Shown here: positions 1 through 6,280 of the stretch, in pieces | Layout: the number at the start of each line of letters is the position of its first letter | How positions within the stretch are numbered: position 1 is the stretch's first letter | Program-made: the position numbers and the translations under genes | The notes under the pieces: model-generated | The model's input: only the letters and a program-made list of their open reading frames with translations | Databases searched by the model: none | What the model was told of the DNA's origin: nothing | Assembly: GCA_001563885.1 (NCBI GenBank) | Contig: LKMM01000043.1 | Location: 1-11,919, forward strand | Source: Natrialbaceae archaeon B1-Br10_E2g27 | Lineage (GTDB): Archaea > Halobacteriota > Halobacteria > Halobacteriales > Natrialbaceae | Direction: 5' to 3' | Length of the DNA stretch: 11,919 bases

Positions 1-510
1 ATGGACCTCGAGTTCCTTCGATTCTGGCTCGACGGCGAGTACGGCGGTATCGAGGAGCTTACCTACAGCGCCTACACCGAGATCGTAGCCTACGAGACTG
101 GCTTCATCGGGACCGAAGAGACGACTGTCTTGCTTGCGGCCGGACTCTCCTTGTTGCTTGCGTTCTCGGGGGCCGGCCTCGCCTGGAAACTCTACAGCAC
201 GCCGGAACCCGTTGCCCACAAAGAGAAACTTGGCTCTGTGGGCAAAGTCATCGAGGACAACTACTACCAAGACGAGTATCAGGTCTGGCTCGCCGAAGGG
301 CTTACATTGCCACTTGCCCGAGCGGCCGACCGGTTCGACCAGACGGCCATCGACGGCGTCGTCAACGGCGTCGCGACGGCGAGTCTGTTCGGCAGTGATC
401 GGATGAAACGGCTACAGACAGGTATCGTCACGAATTACGCAGCGTTGCTGGTGATCGGCTTCATCGCGCTGTTAGTTGTACTCGGTGTGCTCGGAGGGTG
501 GTTCATATGA
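1..510 (+). CDS. nuoL: NADH-quinone oxidoreductase subunit L (complex I), 3' part only
   Basis: This is the C-terminal 169 residues of the largest antiporter-like subunit of complex I, an inner membrane proton pump. The window opens inside the gene. The ATG at position 1 is probably an internal Met, because NuoL proteins are usually above 600 residues. A membrane segment is visible at about residues 42-62. It is followed by the usual NuoL tail: a YYQDEYQ segment, then an amphipathic stretch containing IDGVVNGVA and the RLQTG motif, leading into a last membrane helix at about 145-168. That arrangement is the lateral helix plus terminal anchor of NuoL/ND5. The stop codon overlaps the nuoM start, so the two genes are translationally linked. 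Haloarchaeal complex I is known to lack the NADH-binding module, so the electron donor is probably not NADH. The family call is firm; the true start lies upstream. Confidence 0.93.
   Translation: MDLEFLRFWLDGEYGGIEELTYSAYTEIVAYETGFIGTEETTVLLAAGLSLLLAFSGAGLAWKLYSTPEPVAHKEKLGSVGKVIEDNYYQDEYQVWLAEGLTLPLARAADRFDQTAIDGVVNGVATASLFGSDRMKRLQTGIVTNYAALLVIGFIALLVVLGVLGGWFI
493..497 (+). promoter_or_regulatory. Shine-Dalgarno site of nuoM
   Basis: GGAGG lies inside the end of nuoL, nine bases before the ATG at 507. A second ATG follows at once at 510. The same nine-base spacing is seen for nuoN, which favours 507 as the start. Confidence 0.7.
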
Positions 511-2036
511 TGATCGAAGCGCTGATCGGTGTTGTACTGCTCGGAGCGGCCGTCGTCTTCGTCGCGCCGAACCGAATCGCCGGAAAGCTGGCGTTTGCGA
601 TCAGCCTCGTTCCGGCCGCACTCAGCCTGTGGATGTTCGCCGTCTTCGACGGCAGCGGCAACGCCTTGCTCGACGGCGAACTCGCGTTCGAATCCCACCT
701 CGAGTGGATCCAGTTTGGCGAGTACGCAATCTCGTGGTTCGTCGGCCTCGATGGGATCTCGCTGCCGCTTGTGGTCTTGACGACGCTTTTGACCACGCTT
801 GCGATCGTCTCATCCTGGACGCCGATCGACGAGCGCGAGTCCCAGTTTTACGGCCTCGTGCTCTTTATCGAGGCGAATCTGATCGGTGTCTTTGCCGCAC
901 TGGACTTTTTCGTCTGGTTCATCTTCTGGGAGGCAGTCTTGATCCCGATGTACCTGCTGATCGGTATCTGGGGTGGCCCACGCCGCAAATACGCGGCGAT
1001 CAAGTTTTTCGTCTACACGAACGTCGCCTCGCTGGTGATGTTCGGGGCGTTCATCGCACTCGTCTTCGGGCTCGGCGATAGCGTGACCAGCTTTGCGCTG
1101 CCAGAGATTGCAACGGCGATGCTCGCAGGCGAACTCGGAAGCGTCTACGGCCTCGAGGCGACGACGCTTGCGTCGGTCGTCTTTATCGCGATGTTTCTCG
1201 GATTCGCGGTCAAGGTGCCAATCGTCCCCTTCCACACGTGGCTGCCCGACGCCCACGTCGAAGCTCCGACGCCGGCGTCGGTGTTGCTCGCCGGCGTGCT
1301 CTTGAAGATGGGGACCTACGCTTTGCTCCGATTTAACTTCACGATGTTTCCCGAACAGGTCGACGCCTATGCCGTGCCGATCGCCGCCATCGCCGTTATC
1401 AGCGTCATCTACGGCGCGATGTTGGCACTCGCCCAGACCGACTTGAAACGGATCGTCGCCTACTCCTCTGTGTCCTCGATGGGGTATGTGATCCTCGGGC
1501 TGATCGCCTACACCCAGTTCGGGGTCGGCGGCGCAACGTTCCAGATGGTCTCTCATGGCCTCATTTCGGGGCTGATGTTCATGGCCGTCGGCGTCATCTA
1601 CAACGCTACTCACACCCGGATGGTCACCGATATGTCCGGGATGGCAGACCGAATGCCCGTCGCCGTTGGCATCTTAATCGCGGGTGCCTTTGGCTACATG
1701 GGCCTGCCGCTGATGAGTGGCTTTGCCGCCGAATACTTCATTTTCTTCGGAGCCTTTGGCTCTACGTTCCTCGCGTACGCGCCGATCTTTACCGCAATCG
1801 CGATGTTCGGCATCGTCATCGTCGCCGGCTACCTGCTGTTTGCGATGCAGCGGGCGGTCTTTGGGCCATACTCACTCGAGACCGACTACGAGGTCAGCCG
1901 GGCCCCACTTCACGACGTTGCGCCGATGTTCGTCCTGCTCGGACTGATCATCGCGCTTGGGGTCGCACCCGAACTCATCTTCGAAATGATTACCGATGCC
2001 GTCGATCCAATCTTAGAGAACGGAGGTGATCTCTGA
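507..2036 (+). CDS. nuoM: NADH-quinone oxidoreductase subunit M (complex I)
   Basis: This is an antiporter-like membrane subunit of complex I that carries one proton-translocation channel. It is 509 residues long, the usual size for NuoM, and almost entirely hydrophobic helices. The key residues of the family are present: a Glu in the FWEAVLIPMY segment (about residue 142) and a Lys in AVKVPIVPFHTWLPDAHVEA (about 236). These sit close to the essential Glu144 and Lys234 of E. coli NuoM. A second typical segment, LAQTDLKRIVAYSSVSSMGY, is also complete. The start at 507 overlaps the nuoL stop in an ATGA arrangement. The next gene follows with a TGATG overlap, so nuoL-M-N are read from one transcript. 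No frameshift or missing catalytic residue was seen. An alternative start is the ATG at 510. Confidence 0.97.
   Translation: MMIEALIGVVLLGAAVVFVAPNRIAGKLAFAISLVPAALSLWMFAVFDGSGNALLDGELAFESHLEWIQFGEYAISWFVGLDGISLPLVVLTTLLTTLAIVSSWTPIDERESQFYGLVLFIEANLIGVFAALDFFVWFIFWEAVLIPMYLLIGIWGGPRRKYAAIKFFVYTNVASLVMFGAFIALVFGLGDSVTSFALPEIATAMLAGELGSVYGLEATTLASVVFIAMFLGFAVKVPIVPFHTWLPDAHVEAPTPASVLLAGVLLKMGTYALLRFNFTMFPEQVDAYAVPIAAIAVISVIYGAMLALAQTDLKRIVAYSSVSSMGYVILGLIAYTQFGVGGATFQMVSHGLISGLMFMAVGVIYNATHTRMVTDMSGMADRMPVAVGILIAGAFGYMGLPLMSGFAAEYFIFFGAFGSTFLAYAPIFTAIAMFGIVIVAGYLLFAMQRAVFGPYSLETDYEVSRAPLHDVAPMFVLLGLIIALGVAPELIFEMITDAVDPILENGGDL
2022..2030 (+). promoter_or_regulatory. Shine-Dalgarno site of nuoN
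   Basis: GGAGGTGAT is a full-length match to the 3' end of archaeal 16S rRNA. It lies within the last codons of nuoM, and the nuoN ATG begins at 2036. The strong site fits re-initiation inside an operon. Confidence 0.75.
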
Positions 2037-3559
2037 TGGCGATACTCGAACTCCCTGGATGGGCAGCGCTTGCACCAGCCCTGTTGCTGGCCGGGACTGC
2101 CCTCGCACTGTTCATAATCGACAGCATACAGCCCCATTCGAGTGACCGTGGCATACTCGCGGGCACCGCAACCGTTGGCTCGCTGGCTTCGCTTACCGTC
2201 GCCGTCTGGTTCTTGCTCGCAGGCGTCGGCCAACCCGGTCTCGAGGGATTAGGCGTCATCGAACTGTTCGACGGCCAGTTCGTCGTCGATCAGATGGCGC
2301 TGTTCTTTATGATCATCGTCGCGGTCGTCACCGCGCTGATCAGCGTCGCCAGCTACGACTACATGGACGGCCACGCCTACCAGGCCGAGTACTACTCGCT
2401 CGTGATGCTCGCGGCGACCGGGATGGCCCTGATGGCCGCCGCCAACAGCCTGGTGACGATCTTCATTGCCCTCGAGTTGGCGAGTCTGCCGTCGTATGCG
2501 CTCGTTGCCATCCTCAAAGATAATCGAGGCAGCGTCGAAGCCGGCCTGAAATACTTCCTGATCGGCGCGCTTTCCTCGGCGATCATGATCTATGGCATCT
2601 CGCTGATCTACGGCACAACGGGAGTCATGCAACTCGACTCGATCGCACTCGAACTCGAGGCGCTTGTCGACGACGGAGCTGAGTTCGGCGGCTTACTTGG
2701 CCTCGGACTCGTGATGTTGATCGGTGGCTTTGCGTTTAAGACCGCAAGCGTGCCCTTCCACTTCTGGGCCCCCGAAGCCTACGAAGGCGCACCGGCACCG
2801 ATCAGCGCCTTTCTCTCCTCGGCCTCGAAAGCCGCCGGCTTCGTGATCGCGTTCCGGGTCTTTACCACGGCGTTCCCCATCGACGTCACGAACGAACTCA
2901 TCGGCGTCGACTGGACGATTGCCTTTATTATCCTCGCGGTCGTCACGATGACGGTCGGTAACTTCGCTGCGGCAACCCAAAACAACGTCAAACGGATGCT
3001 CGCGTACTCTTCGATCGGACATGCGGGCTATGCGTTGATCGGCCTGGCCGGCCTCTCGGTCGATGGCGGCGAACCCGTGATGGGTGCGGCGATGATGCAC
3101 CTGCTGGTCTATGGCTTTATGAACACCGGTGCGTTCTTGTTCGTCGCCCTCGCCGAACACTGGGGTGTCGGGCGCACCTTCGAGGACTACAACGGCCTCG
3201 GCAAACGGGCACCAGTCGCCTGTTTTGCGCTTGCAATCTTCATGTTCAGCCTCGCGGGGATCCCACCACTCGGTGGCTTCTGGAGCAAGTACTTCCTCTT
3301 TTTCGGCGCACTCGAGGCCGGCTTGCTCGTCGTCGCCGCCGCACTCGTGATCAACAGCGCGCTCTCGCTGTATTACTACACACGGCTGGTGAAAGCCGTC
3401 TGGATCGACGAACCGCTTACCCAGCGTGATGCGTTAGCCCAGCCAACCGGGCTGTATGCTGCTATCGTCGTCGCCGCCGTGATGACCGTCGTCTTGCTGC
3501 CCGGCTTCGGCCCCGTCGTCGACGCCGCACTCGAGGCAGCCACGATCGTCGTCGCCTGA
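2036..3559 (+). CDS. nuoN: NADH-quinone oxidoreductase subunit N (complex I)
   Basis: This is the third antiporter-like subunit of complex I, the one closest to the peripheral arm. Its 507 residues are nearly all membrane helices. The diagnostic residues are a Glu in IALELASLPSYALVAI (about residue 147) and a Lys in FKTASVPFHFWAPEAYEGAP (about 235), followed by NVKRMLAYSSIGHAGYALIG. NuoN and NuoM are paralogues. This one is called N because it follows M and because it has the SVPFHFWAPEAYEGAPAP form typical of NuoN rather than the HTWLPDAH form of NuoM. The start at 2036 shares one base with the nuoM stop and has a strong Shine-Dalgarno site. It appears to be the last gene of the nuo operon: the next gene has its own promoter-like box. 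Confidence 0.97.
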   Translation: MAILELPGWAALAPALLLAGTALALFIIDSIQPHSSDRGILAGTATVGSLASLTVAVWFLLAGVGQPGLEGLGVIELFDGQFVVDQMALFFMIIVAVVTALISVASYDYMDGHAYQAEYYSLVMLAATGMALMAAANSLVTIFIALELASLPSYALVAILKDNRGSVEAGLKYFLIGALSSAIMIYGISLIYGTTGVMQLDSIALELEALVDDGAEFGGLLGLGLVMLIGGFAFKTASVPFHFWAPEAYEGAPAPISAFLSSASKAAGFVIAFRVFTTAFPIDVTNELIGVDWTIAFIILAVVTMTVGNFAAATQNNVKRMLAYSSIGHAGYALIGLAGLSVDGGEPVMGAAMMHLLVYGFMNTGAFLFVALAEHWGVGRTFEDYNGLGKRAPVACFALAIFMFSLAGIPPLGGFWSKYFLFFGALEAGLLVVAAALVINSALSLYYYTRLVKAVWIDEPLTQRDALAQPTGLYAAIVVAAVMTVVLLPGFGPVVDAALEAATIVVA

Positions 3560-3599
3560 AGCAACGTCACGCGTCCCTCGGTGGCGACGGACCCGGTAG

Positions 3600-3606
3600 C
3601 TTTTAC
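3600..3606 (+). promoter_or_regulatory. TATA-like box for a leaderless transcript of the DHH gene
   Basis: CTTTTAC is the only AT-rich stretch in the 72-nt gap after nuoN. Its centre is about 28 nt before the ATG at 3632, so transcription would start at or next to the start codon. No Shine-Dalgarno site is present there. The box separates this gene from the nuo operon. Confidence 0.5.
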
Positions 3607-3631
3607 CTGCCCCAGTGGCAACCGCCGGTAG

Positions 3632-5128
3632 ATGGGATATCGGCTCGTTCTCGGCTATGGGACGATCGGTCGGCAGGTCGTCGAGCGACTGACTTCCCGA
3701 GATGGTCCCGACGATTTGCTCGTGATTACTGGCGAGGACGGACGCGTCGAGACGCTTCGCGATGAGAACATTCGGGCACGAGCCGCAGATCCGACCGATC
3801 CGACCACCCTCGAAGCGATCGAGGAGCCGGATACGGTCTTCGTCGGCGGCGATCGAACCGATATCAACCGTGCAACGCTCGAGATTGCCCGCAAATGTTT
3901 TTCGTCGGCGTCGATCGTCGCCTACGTGGGTGCCGATCCGAAACCGGCCGATCGGGCCCGCTTTGGGGAACTCGCCGATCACGTCGTCGACTCAGACGAT
4001 GCGATCGTCGACCACGTGGTCGCAAACTCCGTCGGAGCGACTGTCGAAGCGACCCTCGGGTTGGGCCATCGACTCGACGCTATCGAGGGTCAACTGGCAG
4101 TCGTCGCCCACGACAATCCAGACCCCGATGCGATCGCAAGCGCTGTTGCACTGGCCGACATTGCTGAATTCTTCGGCGTCGACGCCGAGGCCTGTTATTA
4201 TGGGTCGATCTCACACCAGGAAAATAAAGCGATGGTCAACCTGCTCGACCTCGAGTTGCGTAACCTCGAGCCCGACGAATCGCTCGAGGAGTTTTCGGCG
4301 TTTGCACTGGTCGATCACTCCCGGCCAGGGGTCAACGACGGGTTACCCGAGTCGCTGTGTGTCGACATCGTGATCGACCACCATCCACCACGTGGACCCG
4401 TACCCGGAGCGTTCGTCGACCTTCGCGAACACGCCGGCGCGACCAGCACCATCCTCACCGAGTACATAGAACGCCTTCCACTCGAGTTCGATCCCGCGAC
4501 GGCTACCGCGTTGTTGTATGGCATCCACGTCGATACGAATGACTTTACACGCGAAGTCTCGTCGGTGGATTTCCAGGCCGCATCGGTCCTGTGGAAACAC
4601 GCCGACAGCACTGTCCTCGAACAGATCGAACAGCCAACGGTCGATGGTGAGACGCTCGAGACGATCGCTCGAGGGATCAAAAGCCGAATCCAGCGCGATA
4701 GCGTCGTTGCCGCAAGCGTCGGTCAGCTATCGAACCGAGACGCACTGCCACAGACGGCCGACCAACTGCTCGCTATAGATGGCGTCGATACGACCCTTGC
4801 GTTTGGGTTTATCGACGAGATGGCCTACCTTTCGGCACGGTCGAGAGCCAACGACATCGATCTGGGTGAAGTGCTTCGGGATGCCTTCGACCGGATCGGC
4901 AGTGCAGGCGGTCACGCCGATATGGCCGGCGCACAACTCGAGGTTGGAATCCTCGCCGAAATCGACGACGCCGAAGAGATCGACTCGATCGTCAGCGTCG
5001 TCGAAGAGGTGATCACGAATCGATTTTTCGAAGCCATCCAGTCCCAACCGGGCGTCCCGGTCGGTGCGTACACACGCACGAGCGAGTGGCTATTCGGCAG
5101 CGAACACGGCTACGGCAAATCCGTCTGA
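3632..5128 (+). CDS. TrkA-N / DHH-DHHA1 fusion phosphoesterase
   Basis: A 498-residue soluble protein with three parts. Residues 1 to about 140 form a nucleotide-binding Rossmann domain of the TrkA-N/RCK type, with GYGTIG at 8-13. Residues about 155-330 form a DHH phosphoesterase domain with its metal-binding motifs: HDNPDPD (160-166), VDHS (227-230), IDHH (248-251) and VDTND (300-304). A DHHA1 substrate-binding domain follows, with the GSAGGH motif at 423-428. DHH-DHHA1 proteins are manganese-dependent phosphodiesterases that act on short oligonucleotides or cyclic dinucleotides, and RCK domains in other proteins bind NAD(H) or c-di-AMP. All catalytic motifs look intact, so the protein is probably active. 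A role in c-di-AMP or nanoRNA turnover is an inference. It could instead be tied to potassium transport through the RCK-like part. It has its own leaderless-type promoter and converges on padR. Confidence 0.9.
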   Translation: MGYRLVLGYGTIGRQVVERLTSRDGPDDLLVITGEDGRVETLRDENIRARAADPTDPTTLEAIEEPDTVFVGGDRTDINRATLEIARKCFSSASIVAYVGADPKPADRARFGELADHVVDSDDAIVDHVVANSVGATVEATLGLGHRLDAIEGQLAVVAHDNPDPDAIASAVALADIAEFFGVDAEACYYGSISHQENKAMVNLLDLELRNLEPDESLEEFSAFALVDHSRPGVNDGLPESLCVDIVIDHHPPRGPVPGAFVDLREHAGATSTILTEYIERLPLEFDPATATALLYGIHVDTNDFTREVSSVDFQAASVLWKHADSTVLEQIEQPTVDGETLETIARGIKSRIQRDSVVAASVGQLSNRDALPQTADQLLAIDGVDTTLAFGFIDEMAYLSARSRANDIDLGEVLRDAFDRIGSAGGHADMAGAQLEVGILAEIDDAEEIDSIVSVVEEVITNRFFEAIQSQPGVPVGAYTRTSEWLFGSEHGYGKSV

Positions 5129-5168
5129 TCTATTCCCCCGGCGTCTGTCGTTGCCACACTGACGATCG

Positions 5169-5234
5169 TACTGCCGGACGGACGTCGTGAATCGCCACCC
5201 CGGGATGGCGATCACACAGTTCCGTCCAACAGTA
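5169..5234. repeat. Palindromic dispersed repeat, copy A
   Basis: This segment is symmetrical around position 5201.5. From outside to inside the arms are ACTG/CAGT (5170-5173 and 5230-5233), GGACGGA/TCCGTCC (5176-5182 and 5221-5227), and ATCGCCA/TGGCGAT (5191-5197 and 5206-5212). A CCCGGG core lies at 5199-5204 and an unpaired 8 by 8 interval lies between the outer and inner arms. It fills the gap between the convergent dhh and padR genes and touches the padR stop codon. A second copy lies at 7008-7071 in the same orientation; about 58 of 65 positions (5173-5237) are identical by eye. In place it could serve as a bidirectional terminator, but the location of copy B does not fit that role. Confidence 0.75.
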
Positions 5235-5510
5235 TCAGTACTCGACGTACTGGGCCTCCCAGTCTCTTCGCGCCTCGAGTTCCCGTCGACCGCGACGGGT
5301 GAGGGTATAAAAGTTCGTCCGTCGATCGCGTTTGCCCTTCTCGATCATCCCCTTCTCGACTAACGTGTCGAGGTTCGGGTAGAGCCGTCCGTGATGAATC
5401 TCCGTTTCGTAGTACTCCTCGAGTTCGTCTTTGATTGCCAGTCCGTGGGGTTCCTCCTCGCCAGCGATGACATACAGCAGATCACGCTGAAATCCTGTCA
5501 GATCGTACAT
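5235..5510 (-). CDS. PadR-family transcriptional regulator
   Basis: A 91-residue winged-helix DNA-binding protein. It begins LTGFQRDLLYVIAGEEEPHGLAIKDEL, which is the usual first helix and HG-x-x-I turn of PadR proteins. The segment HHGRLYPNLDTLVEKGMIEK is the recognition helix (GxLYPxLxxLxxxGxI) and KRDRRTNFYTLTRRGRREL is the wing. The length is typical of the minimal haloarchaeal PadR form, with little or no C-terminal dimer domain. PadR proteins are usually repressors that answer to small molecules or stress, and many control their own gene. A perfect inverted repeat overlaps this start codon, which fits autoregulation. A TATA-like box lies about 35 nt upstream, leaving at most a very short leader. 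There is no obvious target gene next to it. The nearest same-strand gene upstream is the acidic lipoprotein gene, beyond a 770-nt gap. Confidence 0.92.
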   Translation of the reverse strand: MYDLTGFQRDLLYVIAGEEEPHGLAIKDELEEYYETEIHHGRLYPNLDTLVEKGMIEKGKRDRRTNFYTLTRRGRRELEARRDWEAQYVEY

Positions 5511-5521
5511 TGGGGATGTAC
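5505..5521. promoter_or_regulatory. Inverted repeat over the padR start codon (candidate operator)
   Basis: GTACAT-TGGGG-ATGTAC is a perfect 6-bp inverted repeat with a 5-nt spacer. One arm contains the padR start codon (5508-5510). A further GTAC at 5527-5530 makes a second, overlapping inverted pair, GTAC-N5-GTAC. The ATGT/ACAT content resembles known PadR-family operators, and the site would overlap the transcription start. Binding by the adjacent PadR protein is an inference. Confidence 0.5.
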
Positions 5522-5540
5522 CACTCGTACTTCTTGTCGA

Positions 5541-5550
5541 ATTTTAATAA
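5541..5550 (-). promoter_or_regulatory. TATA box of padR
   Basis: On the minus strand this reads TTATTAAAAT, a good haloarchaeal TATA box. It predicts a transcription start near 5515-5520, so a leader of only a few bases, with the GTACAT repeat lying across the start site. Confidence 0.6.
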
Positions 5551-5612
5551 GAGTACCGGGTTAGCAGAGTAAAACGGTGTTTCGGTAGCAAAAAAGCCCG
5601 ATCAGCGTAGTG

Positions 5613-5700
5613 CTTTGGCAAGCCTGAACTGATGGGTCGAACCAGTCGTCGGGTGTCGGTTCGACGCATCAGTCGACGCTTGACGGAGTAGTAGCCAAAG
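5613..5700. repeat. Long imperfect inverted repeat
   Basis: The arms are 5620-5643 and 5658-5681. They match at about 20 of 24 positions. The inner 16 bp (ACTGATGGGTCGAACC against the complement of GGTTCGACGCATCAGT) have one mismatch around a 14-nt loop. A further outer pair, CTTTGGC (5613-5619) with GCCAAAG (5694-5700), closes the structure. It is not a tRNA: there is no acceptor stem or anticodon arm of the right geometry. It resembles the subterminal imperfect palindromes of IS200/IS605 elements, but also a structured RNA. Confidence 0.6.
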
Positions 5701-5760
5701 TATTCAGTGTGGCGACTATTGGATCGCTACCTGTATATGAGATCCATTTCATGTATAACA

Positions 5761-5781
5761 TACACCATTTTCTGTGGTGTA
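5761..5781. repeat. Short hairpin
   Basis: TACACCA (5761-5767) and TGGTGTA (5775-5781) are perfectly complementary around a 7-nt T-rich loop. TGTAT-AAC-ATACA (5752-5764) forms an overlapping alternative inverted repeat in an AT-rich stretch. Confidence 0.45.
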
Positions 5782-5860
5782 CTAATACTCAATCGACTCC
5801 CTGCCCTTCGAAGAGAGTATCCGTCTAGAACTATCGCTCGAGGGTGTGTGATAGTAAACA

Positions 5861-5906
5861 GGTAAGCAGATCGCGTGGCGGGAAAAACGCCACGCGATTG
5901 CTTGCC
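5861..5906. repeat. Strong hairpin, 19 base pairs
   Basis: The left arm (5861-5880) pairs with the right arm (5888-5906) over 19 base pairs around the loop GGAAAAA. The only flaws are one bulged G (5869) and one G-T wobble. The inner part is a perfect 10-bp stem, TCGCGTGGCG/CGCCACGCGA. It is far stronger than chance for this window and lies in non-coding sequence. No T-run follows the stem on either strand, so it is not a simple intrinsic terminator. Confidence 0.7.
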
Positions 5907-5925
5907 GCCCTGAATTGGTCCCCGC

Positions 5926-5955
5926 TGACGCTTCGGCCCTCCAAGCGAAGCGTCA
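5926..5955. repeat. Second hairpin, 10 base pairs
   Basis: TGACGCTTCG (5926-5935) and CGAAGCGTCA (5946-5955) are perfectly complementary around a 10-nt loop. It starts 20 nt after the 19-bp hairpin, so the two may be parts of one structured element. Confidence 0.6.
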
Positions 5956-5979
5956 CGTGATAGATTCCGCCGGTCGTAC

Positions 5980-6114
5980 TTAAAGGTAACGACACAACCA
6001 TAAGACGTGATATTTCAACTTCGGTAACTGTCGACAGCCGTCGTAGTCCATCTCTTTGCTTTCGAGTTGTTCGGCCAGAAACTCCTGTTTTCGACCCTCG
6101 AGTTCGGCTCCCAT
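5980..6114 (-). CDS. Possible small or remnant ORF, 44 codons, function unknown
   Basis: A minus-strand frame from an ATG at 6114 (open back to a GTG at 6156) to a TAA at 5980-5982. Its codons look like those of the neighbouring genes. The N-terminal half reads MGAELEGRKQEFLAEQLESK, an amphipathic charged helix. The C-terminal end reads KLKYHVLWLCRYL and ends at once. The string KYHVLWLCRY loosely recalls the N-terminal YH-hydrophobic-hydrophobic-W-x-x-x-Y segment of IS200-type Y1 transposases, but the resemblance is short and what follows does not continue it. There is no clear Shine-Dalgarno site. It may be a decayed fragment or chance. Confidence 0.2.
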   Translation of the reverse strand: MGAELEGRKQEFLAEQLESKEMDYDGCRQLPKLKYHVLWLCRYL

Positions 6115-6121
6115 GACTGGG

Positions 6122-6144
6122 AGATAGTTATGACCGACAGTATC
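6122..6144. repeat. Partial copy C of the dispersed repeat
   Basis: On the minus strand this stretch begins GATACTGTCGG and matches copy B (7048-7070) at 18 of 23 positions and copy A (5214-5236) at 17 of 23. As in the other copies, a hairpin follows directly on the minus strand, CTCCCA/TGGGAG around TGAC (6108-6123), although its sequence is different. Confidence 0.4.
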
Positions 6145-6251
6145 CCAGACGATCACTATGTCTCAAGTATGATATACTCCCAGGAGAGCGTCAGCGTTTG
6201 AGGGGTGACCCTGTAGCCTGGGTTGGCGCGCTTGGGCGATGAAAACGGAAC

Positions 6252-6279
6252 CCGCTTGAGCGGCCTGACCGGGTCGTCA
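6252..6279 (-). terminator. Candidate terminator of the acidic lipoprotein gene
   Basis: Two small inverted repeats directly follow the stop codon on the minus strand: CTGAC/GTCAG around six bases (6264-6279) and CCGCT/AGCGG around two bases (6252-6263). They are followed by GGGTTCCGTTTTC, which has a short T-run. Archaeal termination depends mainly on T-runs, so the call is modest. Confidence 0.35.
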
Positions 6280-6280
6280 G

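Larger units (their letters stand above)
5511..6280. other. 770-nt gap between padR and the acidic lipoprotein gene: no convincing gene, rich in hairpins
   Basis: No open frame here has a recognisable family match. The stretch holds the padR promoter, a run of six A at 5590-5595, a long imperfect inverted repeat (5613-5700), several TATA-like AT-rich sites around 5731-5760, and three perfect-stem hairpins (5761-5781, 5861-5906, 5926-5955). It also holds a 44-codon minus-strand frame (5980-6114) and a partial copy of the palindromic repeat (6122-6144). The density of structure suggests either remnants of a small mobile element or a structured RNA. Which of these is correct cannot be settled by reading. 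Confidence 0.6.

Noticed and set aside
810..1613. Long minus-strand open frame antisense to nuoM
   Set aside because: High-GC shadow frame opposite a gene with all family motifs; composition is His/Asp/Arg-rich and unlike a real protein.
5169..5234. Minus-strand continuation of padR beyond its stop, reading TELCDRHPGVAIH, also seen in copy B as TELSDRHPGAAIH
   Set aside because: The shared peptide comes from the nucleotide repeat. Substitutions are not at third positions, copy A shifts frame soon after, and the palindrome explains the conservation better.
5628..5680. tRNA-like GGTTCGA segment
   Set aside because: There is no acceptor stem, D arm or anticodon arm in register; the match is part of the long inverted repeat.
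5874..5982. Plus-strand open frame through the hairpins, ending ALQAKRHVIDSAGRT, considered as a TnpB C-terminal remnant
   Set aside because: The similarity to haloarchaeal TnpB tails is limited to a few residues, there is no start codon and no upstream continuation, and the perfect stems account for the sequence.
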